Source of the DNA: Zelopaecilomyces penicillatus
Lineage: Eukaryota > Ascomycota > Sordariomycetes > Hypocreales > Pseudodiploosporaceae
Direction: 5' to 3'
Assembly (NCBI GenBank): GCA_005765155.1
Contig: VCCP01000001.1
Coordinates: 1,674,001-1,738,000 of the forward strand
DNA: 64,000 nt
Under the pieces are notes generated by a model. That model had not been told where the DNA came from. It did not search any database and saw only the letters and a list, made by a program, of their open reading frames with translations. How positions within the stretch are numbered: position 1 is the stretch's first letter; every line of letters begins with the position of its first letter. Made by a program: the position numbers and the translations under genes. Of this stretch, positions 12,148-24,700 are shown one piece after another.

Positions 12148-12645
12148 ATGCGTTTCTCAACCTCTGCCATGACTCTGGTCGCCACTGCAGCTGTCTCCCA
12201 AGCCGCCACAGTCACCTTCTGGACCCTCGACACCATTCAGCGTACTGTCTACTTCACTGGCAACGCTGGTCAGCCTACCATGGAGCCCGTCAAGGTCAAC
12301 GGCCAGCAGAACACCACTGTTACCTTCCCTGATGCTTGGATCGGCAACTTCTACGCCATCCAGGACGGCAAGGACAACATCCCAGGCATGCTTGGCGAGG
12401 TTGCCTTCTCTGGCTGGAACCAATTGAACTACTTTGACGTCTCTGCCATTGTTGACCCCCAGGACCACGACAACATCAAGCAGATGTGGCCTGCCACACA
12501 AGCGTGGCCCATGTCTGGTTGTGAAGTGTTCCCCTGCGACAATGCCTACTGGCTTCCTGATGACGTCCAGACCAAGGTTACCAACGAGAATGACCTCATG
12601 TGCACCCTGGGCTCTGGTGCCACCGGTCTCTCTTTCACTCAGTAA
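12148..12645 (+). CDS. secreted DNase1/thaumatin-like protein
   Basis: Intronless, 165 residues. Residues 1-19 form a signal peptide (MRFSTSAMTL...VSQA). The mature part carries the fungal Dnase1/osmotin-thaumatin-like signature: NYFDVSAIVDP-like segment, DHDNIKQMWPA, a short SGC...FPCDNAY cysteine pair, LPDDVQTKVT and a third cysteine in LMCTLG. Homologues are often annotated 'Dnase1 protein' after a Blumeria gene; enzymatic nuclease activity is not established by the motif. It is probably extracellular or wall-associated. The ATG at 12148 lies after a CAA-rich leader, and a further upstream extension of the frame lacks signal-peptide character. The coding region has a strong C-ending codon preference, unlike most other genes here, which suggests high expression. 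The 7-kb gene-free region upstream may hold its control elements. Confidence 0.8.
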   Translation: MRFSTSAMTLVATAAVSQAATVTFWTLDTIQRTVYFTGNAGQPTMEPVKVNGQQNTTVTFPDAWIGNFYAIQDGKDNIPGMLGEVAFSGWNQLNYFDVSAIVDPQDHDNIKQMWPATQAWPMSGCEVFPCDNAYWLPDDVQTKVTNENDLMCTLGSGATGLSFTQ

Positions 12646-14331
12646 ATGGAACAAAGGCAGTGCCTTCCACACCACTTCGGCTACAGCTGGATATGGTGTT
12701 TGAAAATGCATCTGACGATGGATTCGGTCGATGCCGCTTGAATTTTCCGCGCGCGCGCTGAGCGCCCCAGTTGATGATGAAGAATATGACAGCAAAGCTC
12801 AAAGATACCCCTCTGGAGTCTCTAGCAGACCCGAGACATTTGGGATACGTGGTGTTTCTGTTTTCGGCGGGCAAACGAAATATAAACGGAGACCGTGGAA
12901 CGATGGCCAGCGGCCTGAAGATCTTCACTCCCTTTTCCTTTTACCCTTTTTGTGGGTTTCTCTTGAGGCTTGTTCAGACAGGCATTTGATTGAAACATTT
13001 TTACACTTCTTCTATCCTACTCTACCACAGCCTTGATGCTTCTCTGCGCGAAGCAGAAGAAGCCATCATAAGCTGGCACTCTTTTTGGATCAAACTTTTA
13101 CTTTTCACTTCACTTCTTACACTCACTACACAAAAAACAAACAACTTTCAAAATACCCCTTTTTAGATGTATATATTTTACCATACCCCCTTTTCTATAG
13201 AAATGAACATCGGCGACATATGACCGTTGAATACATTACCCTTTTATCAACATAACAAAATTGTGCCTCAATCTTGCTGTGAATTTGGATATTAATCTTT
13301 GATGTGAATACGCTTGCCTTTTTTGAGAGGTTGTATTTTAAATTATGATCTACATGGAAGTTCAATTCTACGAGGACCGGCAAACGTGCACAAGGATGGT
13401 CTCAGTGTTGGACGAATGAATATGCATTTAAGCTCCAACTTCCCGCTTGTGCCTATTGCCCCTTCTCTATTGTATCAGAATAGCCATTTAGACATGCTAT
13501 CTCATTATTTTGAATTGCCGGCATTGTTTCTTTGCATTGTAATTACATCGCTTCGCATGGTGGTCAGAAGAACATATTTTTTTTCCCCTTCTCCTTTTAA
13601 ACAATGCATTGACATGGGTGTACGAGGGTGGACAAGGTGTTCATGCTCCCCCCCAAGGTTAAATATAGTTTCTGTAAATATAGCTCCTGTTGATCATCAT
13701 TTGGGATCTCTGTGAAAATCGGCAGATCTGCCAAGCCGGGACCAGGAGGGGCGGGTAGACTTTTTAAAATTGTCTTGTCTACCTTGTCATTATCGTGACA
13801 TGTTACGCTAGCCACGTGTTGGGGGCTGCGGCAGCGTTACCGAACACGACGTTGGGGAAATTGCGACCCAAATTAAATACCAGTAGCTTCGTGCGAATGG
13901 CGATGTGTTGCACGGAGTTGCATCGCATGTATTCTGATTTACAAATGCCCTCAATAGAGCACTAACCTTATTTTCTGTTTGGGTGGGGATTCATTCATCA
14001 AGAAAAACGAAATCAGAGCATATAAAACACGAACTGGAAGTCAAGTCTGCATAGAAAAAAAAAGACATGACACTGGGCTCAACAAGCGACATGCCAATGT
14101 GTGACCAATCAATCTATATTTGGTGCAGTTCGCCATGTATAGGAAAGTATAATTTAAAACCCATCTTGATACATGAACTGTGTATGTGTTTTATGGAGTT
14201 GGCAAAAAAGAAACCACCAACTTGATCCCCATCTCAAAATGCGCCGTAAACTCCGTCTACCGCTTCCAATTCGCTGGCTAAACAGTGTCTCCGATCCAAT
14301 GCAATGTCTTTTCTTCACTTTTTAGTCAAAA
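12646..14331. other. convergent intergenic region
   Basis: The 3' flanks of the DNase1-like gene (+) and Vps54 (-). AT-rich from about 13000, with short T and A runs. Two short open frames (13314-13715 and its neighbours) lack motifs. No gene seen. Confidence 0.6.
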
Positions 14332-17300
14332 TCAAGTTGTTGGCGTAACTTCCTCTGTTGCAGTTTCTTCTGTTGGTACAGCACCAGGTCCCTCAGGCTC
14401 CCCCAATGCGGAAGAGTCATTGTCTGGAGGTTGCGCTGGTGTCTCCGCCACTACCTCTCTTGACCTGATGACGCCGGCAAGGAAATCGCCAGTATCGCCA
14501 AACCCTTCAATCCTACCGAGTCTGCTGCGAAGCAGTTCTACATCTTGCATCATACTACGATTCTAGTTAGTACTCTGAAGTCCTTTGCGCATTCATTCAA
14601 ATACAAAATGGAGAAGTACTCATACCGGTTTTGACCAGACTCCAGCCTCATTTCAGTCTGTCGGAAGGCATCGCCTAGCTGATCTCTGTAGCTAGCAAAT
14701 ACCGGCATCATGATCAACTGAACAGACGTCTCTGGTAGATGTTTCGTCAAATTCCGATGCAATGTAGTCGTTTCCTTTGCAAGAGTTTCCATATATAGGC
14801 TCGGGCCTTCCACGTTATTGGCGTCCCAGTTGATTGCCTTGAGAGTTTTGGCGTGTACTGAAGCCCGAGCACTCATAATGTCAACAAGCTTTTGGTGTAT
14901 GCTATCTTGATGCTCTTGAAGCAATCTTCTCACTTTATCAAACTCGCCCATGAGGCTAGACACTCCGGTTCCGGAACCAGAGTGGCGCCGGACAAATTCT
15001 CGTATGTGCGGCACCAAGGTCGCGATGAATGAGAGAGCCTGAGATGCAAGCGCTAAGTGTCTCGTCGTGATATTTCTGAGCCCAGCTGACCGAGTCGCTC
15101 CAGCACCCAATATTAACTGAGTGCATCGTGAGTTAAAGAGCTGCAGGTAAGCCACTAGTGAGGATGCAATATCCGCCGTCATGGACGGGATACCAGCGGT
15201 GAGCCGCAGGAAACTTCCCGTTCCGTCGAGACAGAGAACGGCTGAGTTTGGCAAAATGAACTTTTCAGAGTCAATAACGGCACATCGGTTCTTCACAGTT
15301 CCGTTAGTCTCGGGAGCAACACCGTCTTCGCCGCCTGCCTTTGATGGGTCCTGATATGGCACCCATATCCTGTTACTTTCAGTCCAAGCTTCTGCATCCT
15401 GTGTACTACACTCGAGAATTTGATTCAGCAGCTCGGTATTTTGATCAGTGAAATCCCTTGCACTCCATTGGTCTGACTCCATGCCCTGAGCCAGTTTTTG
15501 CATCTCAACTTCGCGATGCCTCTGCACAAAGTCCACAATGTGGCCATTGACAACCGTCTTCAAGGAAGTCCCACTTCTGCCAGAAATGGCTTCACACTCA
15601 TTCGCAAAGTACAGATTTAAAGTGAAGTATCTTAGGAAGAGATCGAGAGGAAGATTCGTAGCTTGTTCAGATCGGACCTTGAGAATCTTTACAATCTTCT
15701 CATTGGCAACGTCAACAGCCTGAGCAAGTAGATTTCCAACATCCAGAGCTTTGTGTAGCTCCTCTTGCAGCTCAAAACTCGGCCCTGTAGGGGTACCAAC
15801 GTAGCGATCAGGCCGTGGGCTGGTCACAGGTGACCTAATAGGAGGTGACTTGAGCGCAGCGTCCCCCATTGGCAAGTCTGTGAGTGAGCTGGCGATATCC
15901 AATAGCACTTTGACTTGAGTTGATAGTCTCCTTAAAGTCTCCGTTACGCCAACATAGATATTCGTAAGCAGTTCCTCGCCATCTTCACCATCTAGTGCAC
16001 GAAGGTTTCTTGCCAAATTGGTTGATTTTTCGTGACTCGAGAGGTGTCGTCCTCCACCTGCCGTTGAAACTGACATCATCGATTCATTGTCGTCGTCATT
16101 GGAACTTGGAAGTGGTCGGCGAATAATATTTCTAATCTCTCGGAGAGCGGTTTCTCGGTAGGACAATGCAGCCGTAGCAACATGTTTTGCACGGTGCAGC
16201 CCGACCATATTGGGCAGAAGCTGGGCCTTGAGCGCACTTGTAGCCGATAAGTAAGATGGGAAAGCAGATGATGACCGTGCATGAGTACCTCTTGCTCTTG
16301 ATGCAGCATTGCCCCATCGGAGAAGTACTTCAGACGATGACACGGATTCAAGATGCCGCCGCAGATCAGAAATGAGAAGAGATGAGAACTGGGTATCATA
16401 TGCCTTCCCAATGCGGAAGCGAAGGATATTCAGGTCAGCATTCACCCCTTGGAGGGCGGATGCTGCTGTCAAATCCCTTAACTGTATGCTTGAATCCACC
16501 TCCAAGTCCTCATCTCGTTCACCAGAGATGAGCTTTTCCAACGAATCAATGCTAGCTAAAGCCTCATCTACCTCACCTTTATCAACCAGCAACTCACAAT
16601 CAGCAACGCCATCCACGATGAGTTTGAGTTGTTGGACAGCATCGTTGAGTTGTCGCAGGTTCTCCTGCCGCCGTCGTTTTTCGACAATGGCAAGGCCATT
16701 TGCCCCCACTTCTTCATCTAGAGCCTGAAGCTCCTTTCTCAGGAGGTTGATTCTCTGAACCGAGTCCGCAGCCTCTGAATGTAGCTCTTTGAGTGAACCA
16801 AGCGCTGTGAAGAAGGTCGTAGAGGCGGTCGAGATTGAATTGATAAGATGAACCTCGATAGTGTCCATGTACCACGAGAGCTTTTCTTGTAGAATGGCGT
16901 TTGTAGCGAGAGCCTTCCTCGGCATAGAACCAACTTCCTCCTTACTCTTCCCGTCGGAGTTTGTCGGGCGAACAACCTCGGACCGCTCGCTCACAATATC
17001 AAAAGTTCGGGGATTTTCCAGACGAAAGTCATCATCAAAGTACACGGCCGGGATTGTTGATAGAGGCGGCGGTCCTTGTAGACTTTTGCGAGATAATCCA
17101 GAGCTGGCTCTCCTGCCAGAGCTTGGTGTCTCAATGGAATTCAAAGAGGATAGAGAGGCGGATGATCCCTGCCGGGTGATGCGAGCCTTGCCTGTAGGAC
17201 GCAAGTATCCCTCGCCTGCAGCGTCAGTCAATTCATCCTGTCGGGCGTTCTTTTTATTGTTATTGCCCTCGTCATCTGTCTCTTTCATTCGTCGTAGTTG

Positions 17301-17818
17301 CTCGTATAGAGCTCCAACCTGGGAGAGATATGGAGCGAACTCTTCGGGATCGACATGTGGAATATTCGTCAAGGTAACCGGCGGGATGTCTTTCGCTGTT
17401 GGGGGTTTGTGTGAATTCAGGCCAGGGCCTGATGTATGGGGTTGAAGACCGGTTCGGACAATAGGAGGTTGCAACAGAGTTGAAATCGCTGCCGAGTATG
17501 GTTAGCAGAATCCATAGGCGGGCAGGTAATACGACTAACCATTCTTTCCAGTCTCAAACATAACACCGCCCCAATTGCTCGAGGTAGTGGCATCCAGAGT
17601 TCCACCTATTGAGTTGATAGAGCTAGCTGTAGAGCCTCGCCTTGACACTGGTCGTGGATGGCCTTGTCCTTGTCGACTGAAGCGCTCGTGTCAGCAACCA
17701 AGTCCTTAAGAGGGGCCTGACCTCGCACTGACCTGTGGATGGGGTAGTCGGCCCGGGCACCAGAGGATAGCGGCGAGAGGTTATCGACGGATTTGCCGGC
17801 CGTAGGAGAGGAAAACAT
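14332..17818 (-). CDS. vps54: GARP complex subunit Vps54
   Basis: Subunit of the GARP tether that captures endosome-derived vesicles at the trans-Golgi. Four exons (17818-17733, 17676-17540, 17488-14626, 14554-14332) join in frame to give 1102 residues. The N-terminus is a Ser-rich disordered region with the motifs KSVDNLSPLSS and STASSINSIGG, as in other fungal Vps54 proteins. The motif STLLQPPIVRTG is formed exactly across intron 2. A Vps54-N coiled-coil region begins near residue 130 (DPEEFAPYLSQVGALYEQL). A long helical middle follows. The C-terminal motif RLGRIEGFGDTGDF is recovered only when the 71-nt last intron is removed; it matches the conserved end of the Vps54 C-terminal domain. 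The last ~50 residues are acidic and Pro/Thr-rich. It is divergent from mcm5, with 538 bp between the start codons. Confidence 0.92.
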
Positions 17819-18356
17819 GTTTGAGTGAATGCAACGGGATCCCGCAATGGGGAACCCAGCTTAATGAACTGCCAAAGACAACTCACGCGACAACTTGGAG
17901 CTCGGTTCGGAGCTATGAGGGTATCATCGCTGGGGAAGATGGTAATCAAGAGACCGAAATGACCAGCTTCAAGCTAATGAAATTAGATAAATAATGGCAA
18001 AGAGCTAGGATTGAGACCAATCGTTCAAGATCGTCTATTCGGTCATCGCGGCATCTTACGCAGTGCTGTATCCTGGAGCTGGAGGAGCTGTAGCCACGAA
18101 GCATCACCTGGGCCGAAGCTTTCCCGAAGGCTCCACGTGATGATAAGCACCAACATAGCCAAGCTGTCCAAGCAAGCAAGCGACCTGGACTGAGCTGCAA
18201 GCACTTTAGTCGCGTCTCACGTCCTGAGCCGAATCAATCGCGTCTTGGCCTAGTTTAGGCCACACACCCTTAAGCTTCAAGAGCCCAGCACCAGACAACC
18301 CGGAATCTTGCCTCATCCACCGAGAGTGTGACAGTCTGTCACGACTAAGAACTACA
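17819..18356. promoter_or_regulatory. divergent vps54 / mcm5 promoter region
   Basis: 538 bp between two divergent start codons. It contains a CACGTG at 18134-18139 and, nearer mcm5, two TCGCGTC elements (18210-18216 and 18238-18244). On the other strand each reads GACGCGA, containing the ACGCG core of MluI-type (MBF) cell-cycle boxes. Functional assignment is inference. Confidence 0.45.
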
Positions 18357-20705
18357 ATGGATCGCCAATCTGTGTACTCAACGCATGTTTACGAGCCGAC
18401 CTTTGGCGATAATAGTGATACCCGCCTGCAACTGCAAACACAGCTCGAGACCTTCATCCTCGACTTTAGACTCGATAACAACTTTGTTTACAGGTATACC
18501 ACATGTTCCATAGGACGACGGGGCATATCAAAGCTGATGAAAATTATAGAGACCAACTAAGAGAGAATGCTCTGCTGAAGAACTACTACTGCGATATTGA
18601 CATCAACGACCTCATTAGCTTCAATGAGGAGCTTGCACACCGACTGGTTACGGAGCCTGCAGAGATTATTCCTCTTGTAAGTTTAATATCATGCTACGCA
18701 ACTGAGTCTGTAACTGATATGACATGGCCAGTTCGAGTCAGCATTAAAAAAATGTACTCACCGGATTGTTTACCCACACGAAACCAAGATCGATATCCCT
18801 GACCACCAATTGCTCCTTCATTCCGATGCCGAAGATGTGTCAATTCGCAACCTCAACTCCATGACGATTGCGCGGATGGTTCGTGTGCCAGGCATAGTCA
18901 TTGGCGCTTCTGTTATGTCATCTAAGGCAATAGAACTTTACGTTCAATGTAGAAATTGTTCACATTCACAGGGCATTCCAATTTTGGGAGGGTTCACTGG
19001 TGTCACTTTGCCCAGGATATGCGGCCGTAAAAGACTCCCAAACGACCCAACCCCGAAATGCCCCCTGGATCCATACTTTGTGCTGCACGAGAAGTCGCGC
19101 TTTGTCGACCAGCAAGTTATCAAACTCCAAGAGGCCCCTGACCAGGTCCCAGTTGGAGAACTACCCCGCCATGTTCTTATATCTGCCGATCGATACCTAA
19201 CTAACAGAGTTGTTCCTGGCTCTAGGTGTACTGTTATGGGAATTTTCTCCATCTACCAGAACAAGGCCTCCAAAAATTCAAACACAGGCGGAGCCGTCGC
19301 CATTCGAACACCTTATCTGAGAGCAGTTGGTATCCAAACAGACATCGGCCAGGCCGCCAAAGGGAATGCTATCTTCTCTGAGGAGGAAGAGCAGCAATTC
19401 TTGGAACTGAGCAGGCGGCCTGATCTTTACAACATAATGGCAGAATGTATTGCGCCTTCAATCTACGGGAATCAGAACATCAAGAAGGCAATCCTATGTC
19501 TTCTTTTGGGTGGATCCAAGAAAATTCTCCCTGATGGAATGAAACTCAGGGGTGACATCAACGTTCTGCTTCTTGGTGACCCTGGTACTGCAAAGTCGCA
19601 GTTGCTCAAATTCGTAGAAAAGGCGGCGCCAATTTCAATCTACACGTCAGGAAAAGGCTCATCTGCTGCTGGTCTGACTGCTTCAGTTCAGAGGGACCAG
19701 TCAACACGAGAGTTCTACTTGGAAGGAGGTGCTATGGTGCTCGCTGACGGTGGAGTGGTGTGTATTGACGAGTTTGACAAGATGCGAGACGAGGACCGTG
19801 TGGCTATTCATGAGGCTATGGAACAGCAAACGATATCTATCGCCAAGGCCGGTATTACAACTATTCTCAATGCTAGAACATCGGTTCTTGCGGCTGCCAA
19901 CCCGATCTTTGGACGTTATGATGATATGAAAACACCAGGAGAAAACATTGACTTCCAGACGACTATCCTGTCCCGTTTTGACATGATCTTCATCGTCAGA
20001 GATGAGCACTCGCGGGAAAAAGATGAGAAAATGGCGAGACACGTCATGGGTATTCATAAGGGTGGCCGTGGCGTTGAGGAAGTAACAGAATCCGAGATTC
20101 CAGTTGAGTTGATGCGAAAATACGTGACTTACTGCAAAACGTATGGTTCCCTCCCCTATTTCTCCATCCTTATTTCTGAGTAGATAAATCTTGCTAACAT
20201 GAAAAAAAAAAGTCGATGCGCTCCCCGGCTCAGCGCTGAGGCTGCTGAAAAACTCTCTTCACATTTCGTGTCCATCCGTCGACAGGTGCACGCTGCCGAA
20301 ATCCAGGCCAACACTCGTTCTTCCATTCCAATTACAGTCCGTCAGCTGGAGGCCATTGTCCGAATCACCGAATCTTTGGCAAAGCTGACGCTTTCGCCCA
20401 TCGCCACAGAAGTTCACGTGGACGAGGCCATCAGGCTTTTCCTTTGCTCCACAATGGATGCTGTGAACCAGGGGAGCAACCAGGGCAGCCGTGAGTTAAA
20501 TGAAGAGGTGACAAGGCTCGAGACGGAGTTGAAGCGGCGGTTACCCATTGGCTGGAGCACTAGTCTGGCGACCTTGAAGCGTGAGATGGTGGAAGGGAAA
20601 GGGTATGGTGAGCAGGCGCTGAACAGGGCGCTGATGATCTTACAGAGGAGGGATACCATCATGTTTAGGAACCAGGGACAGCAAGTATATCGTAATGGCG
20701 CCTAA
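18357..20705 (+). CDS. mcm5: MCM helicase subunit Mcm5 (Cdc46)
   Basis: Subunit of the hexameric replicative helicase loaded at origins. Exons 18357-18493, 18550-18676, 18732-20140 and 20213-20705 give 721 residues in one frame. The protein starts with the MCM N-terminal domain. A four-cysteine zinc finger lies at about C161, C164, C185 and C198. The AAA+ core has Walker A GDPGTAKS (about 370-377), Walker B CIDEFDKM (D434) and the arginine finger SRFD (about R503). A winged-helix tail ends the protein. Three introns of 55-72 nt each break conserved segments that rejoin correctly, for example LDNNFVYR-DQLRENALL and YCKTRCAPRLS. The length fits the family (700-730). The promoter holds twin ACGCG-core boxes that would suit G1/S control. 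Confidence 0.95.
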
Positions 20706-21081
20706 TGAGTGCCAAATGCATGACTGATGATTCTAATGAACGCCATCACTGATTGGTGGAGGACAAGCTATGATGTGACGCATATCTAGACCACTGGAAG
20801 GATCAAGCTTCGCGCCACAAAGTAAAAAGATAATCTAGTCCGATGTGACCCTGACAGCACAAACGGCAGTTAGACTCTCGAGGTATTTCATATGGGATAG
20901 TCCCATCATTCAGTCATTTAGAGAATCCTACCAACTCCGAACCTCGGCTGATTGCATGCCCGATTGAGTCATCAGGCAAACCTTACTTAAAACGCCTGCA
21001 TTATCCACTTCAGAAAAGGGCAGAATATATTCATATTTAAGCACCATACAATAGTCGCCGAACATTCGGAACCAGCACATA
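20706..21081. other. intergenic, mcm5 3' flank and GNAT promoter
   Basis: 376 bp between two plus-strand genes, with an AT-rich patch near 21025. No gene or RNA recognised. Confidence 0.5.
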
Positions 21082-21729
21082 ATGTCAATGGCGTCAAAAG
21101 ACATGCTCACCACGCCGTCGCCTCCCAGCAACGAGCCTGGGACGGTTCTCCTCAAAACGAAGAATCTCATCATCCGCCGATTGCTGCTGTCTGATGCACC
21201 CGCCCTCGCCGCGGCCGCTAACCACAAGTCTATTGCGACTTACATGCGCAACCGCTTCCCCAGTCCCTACACTCTCTCGGATGCGGAAAACTTCATTACC
21301 ACATCTGGCAACTCCACCGAGTCATACTATCCAGGCCACGTGGCCATCTTCACCAACTCGCTGGAAGATAACGACTCCTCAAACAAGCCGCTCTTTATTG
21401 GTGGGGGCGCCATGATGCTCAGGGACGACAGCATGTACTATCGTACCTGGGAAGTCGGGTATTGGCTCACACCATCAGCCCAGGGCAAAGGTTATGCCAC
21501 AGAGTTTACAGAGGCTTTTGTGCGCTGGTCCTTTGAAACGTGGCCGGAACTCAACCGTGTAGAGGCCTTTGTGCTAAACCGGAACCTGGGCAGTCTGCGA
21601 GTGCTACAGAAATGTGGGTTTGTCAAGGAAGGAATACGAAGAGGGGCTGCTGAGAAGCACGGTGAAATACTCGATGAAGTTATATTGGCGCTGCTTCGAA
21701 AAGATTTGGGAGGGATTACTGTCTCCTAG
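21082..21729 (+). CDS. GNAT-family N-acetyltransferase (RimJ/RimL type)
   Basis: Intronless, 215 residues. It has the Acetyltransf_3 (RimJ/RimL-like) layout. An N-terminal LIIRRLLLSDAPAL strand and helix begin the fold. A central VGYWLTPSAQGKGYATE follows, containing the acetyl-CoA pyrophosphate-binding Q-x-x-G-x-G/A loop near residues 130-136. The closing segment RVEAFVLNRNLGSLRVLQKCGF gives the usual NxxSxxVxxKxGF-like motif. The protein is probably a soluble acetyltransferase; the substrate (protein N-terminus, amino acid or small amine) cannot be told from sequence. The ATG at 21082 is the first in frame, with another Met two codons later as an alternative. No targeting signal is evident. 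Confidence 0.8.
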   Translation: MSMASKDMLTTPSPPSNEPGTVLLKTKNLIIRRLLLSDAPALAAAANHKSIATYMRNRFPSPYTLSDAENFITTSGNSTESYYPGHVAIFTNSLEDNDSSNKPLFIGGGAMMLRDDSMYYRTWEVGYWLTPSAQGKGYATEFTEAFVRWSFETWPELNRVEAFVLNRNLGSLRVLQKCGFVKEGIRRGAAEKHGEILDEVILALLRKDLGGITVS

Positions 21730-24700
21730 TTAAGTCGTGGGTGGGTTCTAGGCTAGATGTGAAGGACAGTGGAGAGATACCAGCAACATTTATATGAGGA
21801 GGTCCTCACCAAAACATACAGTTCGTTTGAACATTGGCCACCGGTTCACTTTTCTGGCAAATCCTGGTTTCCGTTGTTTTGGTGTCTCGTCAGGGTTAGT
21901 GCGGCTAAAGGGACTGATATCATGTCGTTACTCCTTTCGACGTTCATTTGTGATGATTTTCAGGGATTTTGGCACGCTGTAAAGATATAAAAAGGGTCAT
22001 TTAAGCTTTCAGCATTATACTACATAGTTGCGGATTCTGTTAGTAATGACGGGTGTTCTTATCAATTCTGTTCGATGTGCTAACAAGTCTCCCCGTCGAA
22101 CATTGCAATCCTTGATGAACATGCACTATTGAAGCCAGTTTATGACCTCTGGCCTCTGACCGAAGCGAACCCCTCAAACAGGTAATATAGGGGAGTTTGA
22201 AACAGTGCAGCCAAGATACTAACATACTCTGTCAGACAAAACACACGTGGATCTGGTCTGCATTTGTTGGCTGCAACAAGGCGCGCTTAAAAAGTCTGGG
22301 GAAACCAAAGGGCGAATTTGACTTAGATGCAAGCCACAAATATATTCCATTACAAACAATCTACAAACGACTAGAACAATGTATCAGGCCTAAGACCCAC
22401 ACCAACAGACTAGATATTGACACTCGAATAAGCAAAGGTTGCATAGCCAACGCTCTATAAGAGACTGTTGTGCAGTCTCCACCTGATGTGTTTTGTATGA
22501 TCTGCATGTATACGTATGCCATGCAGTTGGCCATGTCGAATCTTCAGCCTCGAAGCCAGCTCTCGGGGCGGTCCGCTGCGGGGAGAACGAACAAGGTTTA
22601 TCGCCAGTACTTGATGGGTACATTGACTTCACCAAGGCCGTATCTGACACAAAGTTCCCTTCCACCCTCAGGCTATTGGGCTCTCATGATGAAAATGGTG
22701 TGGTCACCAGATCTTACTGCGATGACACCATCTTCACCGATGGGTGGCTGGACCTTTCAGGCCAGTCAAGAATCGAAACGTTTGCTGGCTGAGCCTCATT
22801 GAGCCAGCATTGACATTCTCACCGCTTTTGCAACTATGATGATGGGGGGTTTTGGGCCGAATGAATGCGACTTTGACGTTGAACATCGGCCAGGGCTCCT
22901 GCGATGGGACGGGAAGAGCGGAACAGCAAGAGATGACGTGGGGAGTGTGTTTGCCAATCCTGTCAGCCGTTACTGAAACCGGTGTGTTGCAAAGCCGATG
23001 CTCTGCACCAGAGGGATACATGACAGTCGCCATCACAAGAACATTCAAACAGCAACAGCGCTCGGCCTGGCACTGGTTAGACAAGGCGAGGAGTTGAATT
23101 CCTCGTTGGGACAGAAGGTGTACTCTGCAATCCGCGCAAGAAACCTCTCGACAATGATCCCATTTAGAACATCTGTTTTCTATCTCCAGTGGACGTCATC
23201 TGGCAGAGCCTGACACGGCGACATTGATGCGTTATCTGCCCGAGAGATGGCCCTGCGTAAATGTTGTTTGTGTTGGACCCAACAGGCACATATCGACGGA
23301 GAAATACGGGCGGCGCGCGTGAGGGGTTTGCCGATGGATGATGTGATAGAGTCGTGAGCAATTAGACCTGATTGGCAGGGTTTTGGGTTTGTGGCCGTTG
23401 CATTTGCATCATGCTGAAACTCTTGGTAAGTCGATGTCTAATTTCTTTGCCTACACCATCAAAACCATACTTGATTCCTCTCACACAAACAAGTGAGATC
23501 ATCAATCTATGCAACGACAGATTTGACGGGGGATCTGAATAGTTACCGTGAACCTGGCAATGCCGACACTAGTATCGTGTTTTGCCTACCAGCGTGCCCT
23601 TCGCCCCCATTTCTCTCTCCACTCAAACTGTTGTAGTACCACGGGACTGTGATAGGACGTGTGGGGTACGGCAGATCGCGTCTGCAACCACCCGATGGTT
23701 CATGCGATTAAACCAACGACATGTGTGCATGCTCCAAGACTTCCGCGCAGCGAAAGCTCACAAACCCACGGATAGGTCGTTTTTGTTGGAGGGTAAAGAA
23801 AGCCCTGCATATGGCCCAGATGGAGGTTGAGATGATCAGCAAGACAGGAGAGCATTAATCGGCCTAGGCGCCAAGTGCCAAATGCACAAATTGGCATAAA
23901 GTTAGGCGAACCCACGCTTCGCAGACGTTCAGAGTCCTTTGCAAAGCATCGAGTAGTCAAGTATTTCGGGTTCGAGGCTCAATCGAGAGAAGCAACAATA
24001 CATCTAGGATTGGCTGAACGAACTTCGGTTCATTCAAATGTCGAGCCCAGCAAGGCGGCTGTTGAGGGGAGGAGAAGATCGTGTGCGCTGTCTTGCTTCC
24101 AGTCCTACGTGGATAATCTAACAAAAAGAAGGCAGACAAGGCTTGAACGGGCCCAAACGGCTTTCCACGGACCAACTGTCGACCCACGGACGCATGCCAG
24201 GGAAATGGTATTAGTGGAGACTAATCACAAGGCTCTCGACGTCCGGACTCCGAACCCCCCAAGCGCTGAATAGCTCCATGGCAACAATCGTGAATCAAAA
24301 CAAGACACACGGTCAGTACTGGCGAGGCTGACTCCCATCCCCGGCCTGATTCATTCAACCATGATTGCGCACGGGCAGCAGAGCCGAAGTGTTAGCGGAT
24401 GTTTTGAAGATCATAGTGTGAATTTGGATGGTTGCCTCTGGATATTAATAGATGGTTCGCAAACTTTCACAACGACCTGCTGCACCCGCGACAGGCCGAC
24501 CACGGCGCCGACATCGTCCACACCTGTTTGTGCTTGACACAGTGTTGTTGGCGCGTAATAACATTGTTTTTACCGAGTTCTCGGAATGTCAGACAGCCGG
24601 ATGGGCTTGGAGGACCACGGAAGACCGTGGAAGAAGAAGAAATAAAGGGGGTGTTCTAGGACCAGACAAGGCGAATATTTTTCAGCGAGTGTTCGCACCG

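Noticed and set aside
12157..12795. Long minus-strand frame (212 codons) opposite the DNase1-like gene
   Set aside because: It mirrors the third-position C bias of the real gene on the other strand; the plus frame has a signal peptide and family motifs.
16309..17445. Plus-strand frames of 139 and 194 codons inside vps54
   Set aside because: Antisense shadows of a clear Vps54 exon.
22493..22792. 99-codon plus-strand frame with a partly protein-like end
   Set aside because: No family resemblance; two overlapping frames are equally open.
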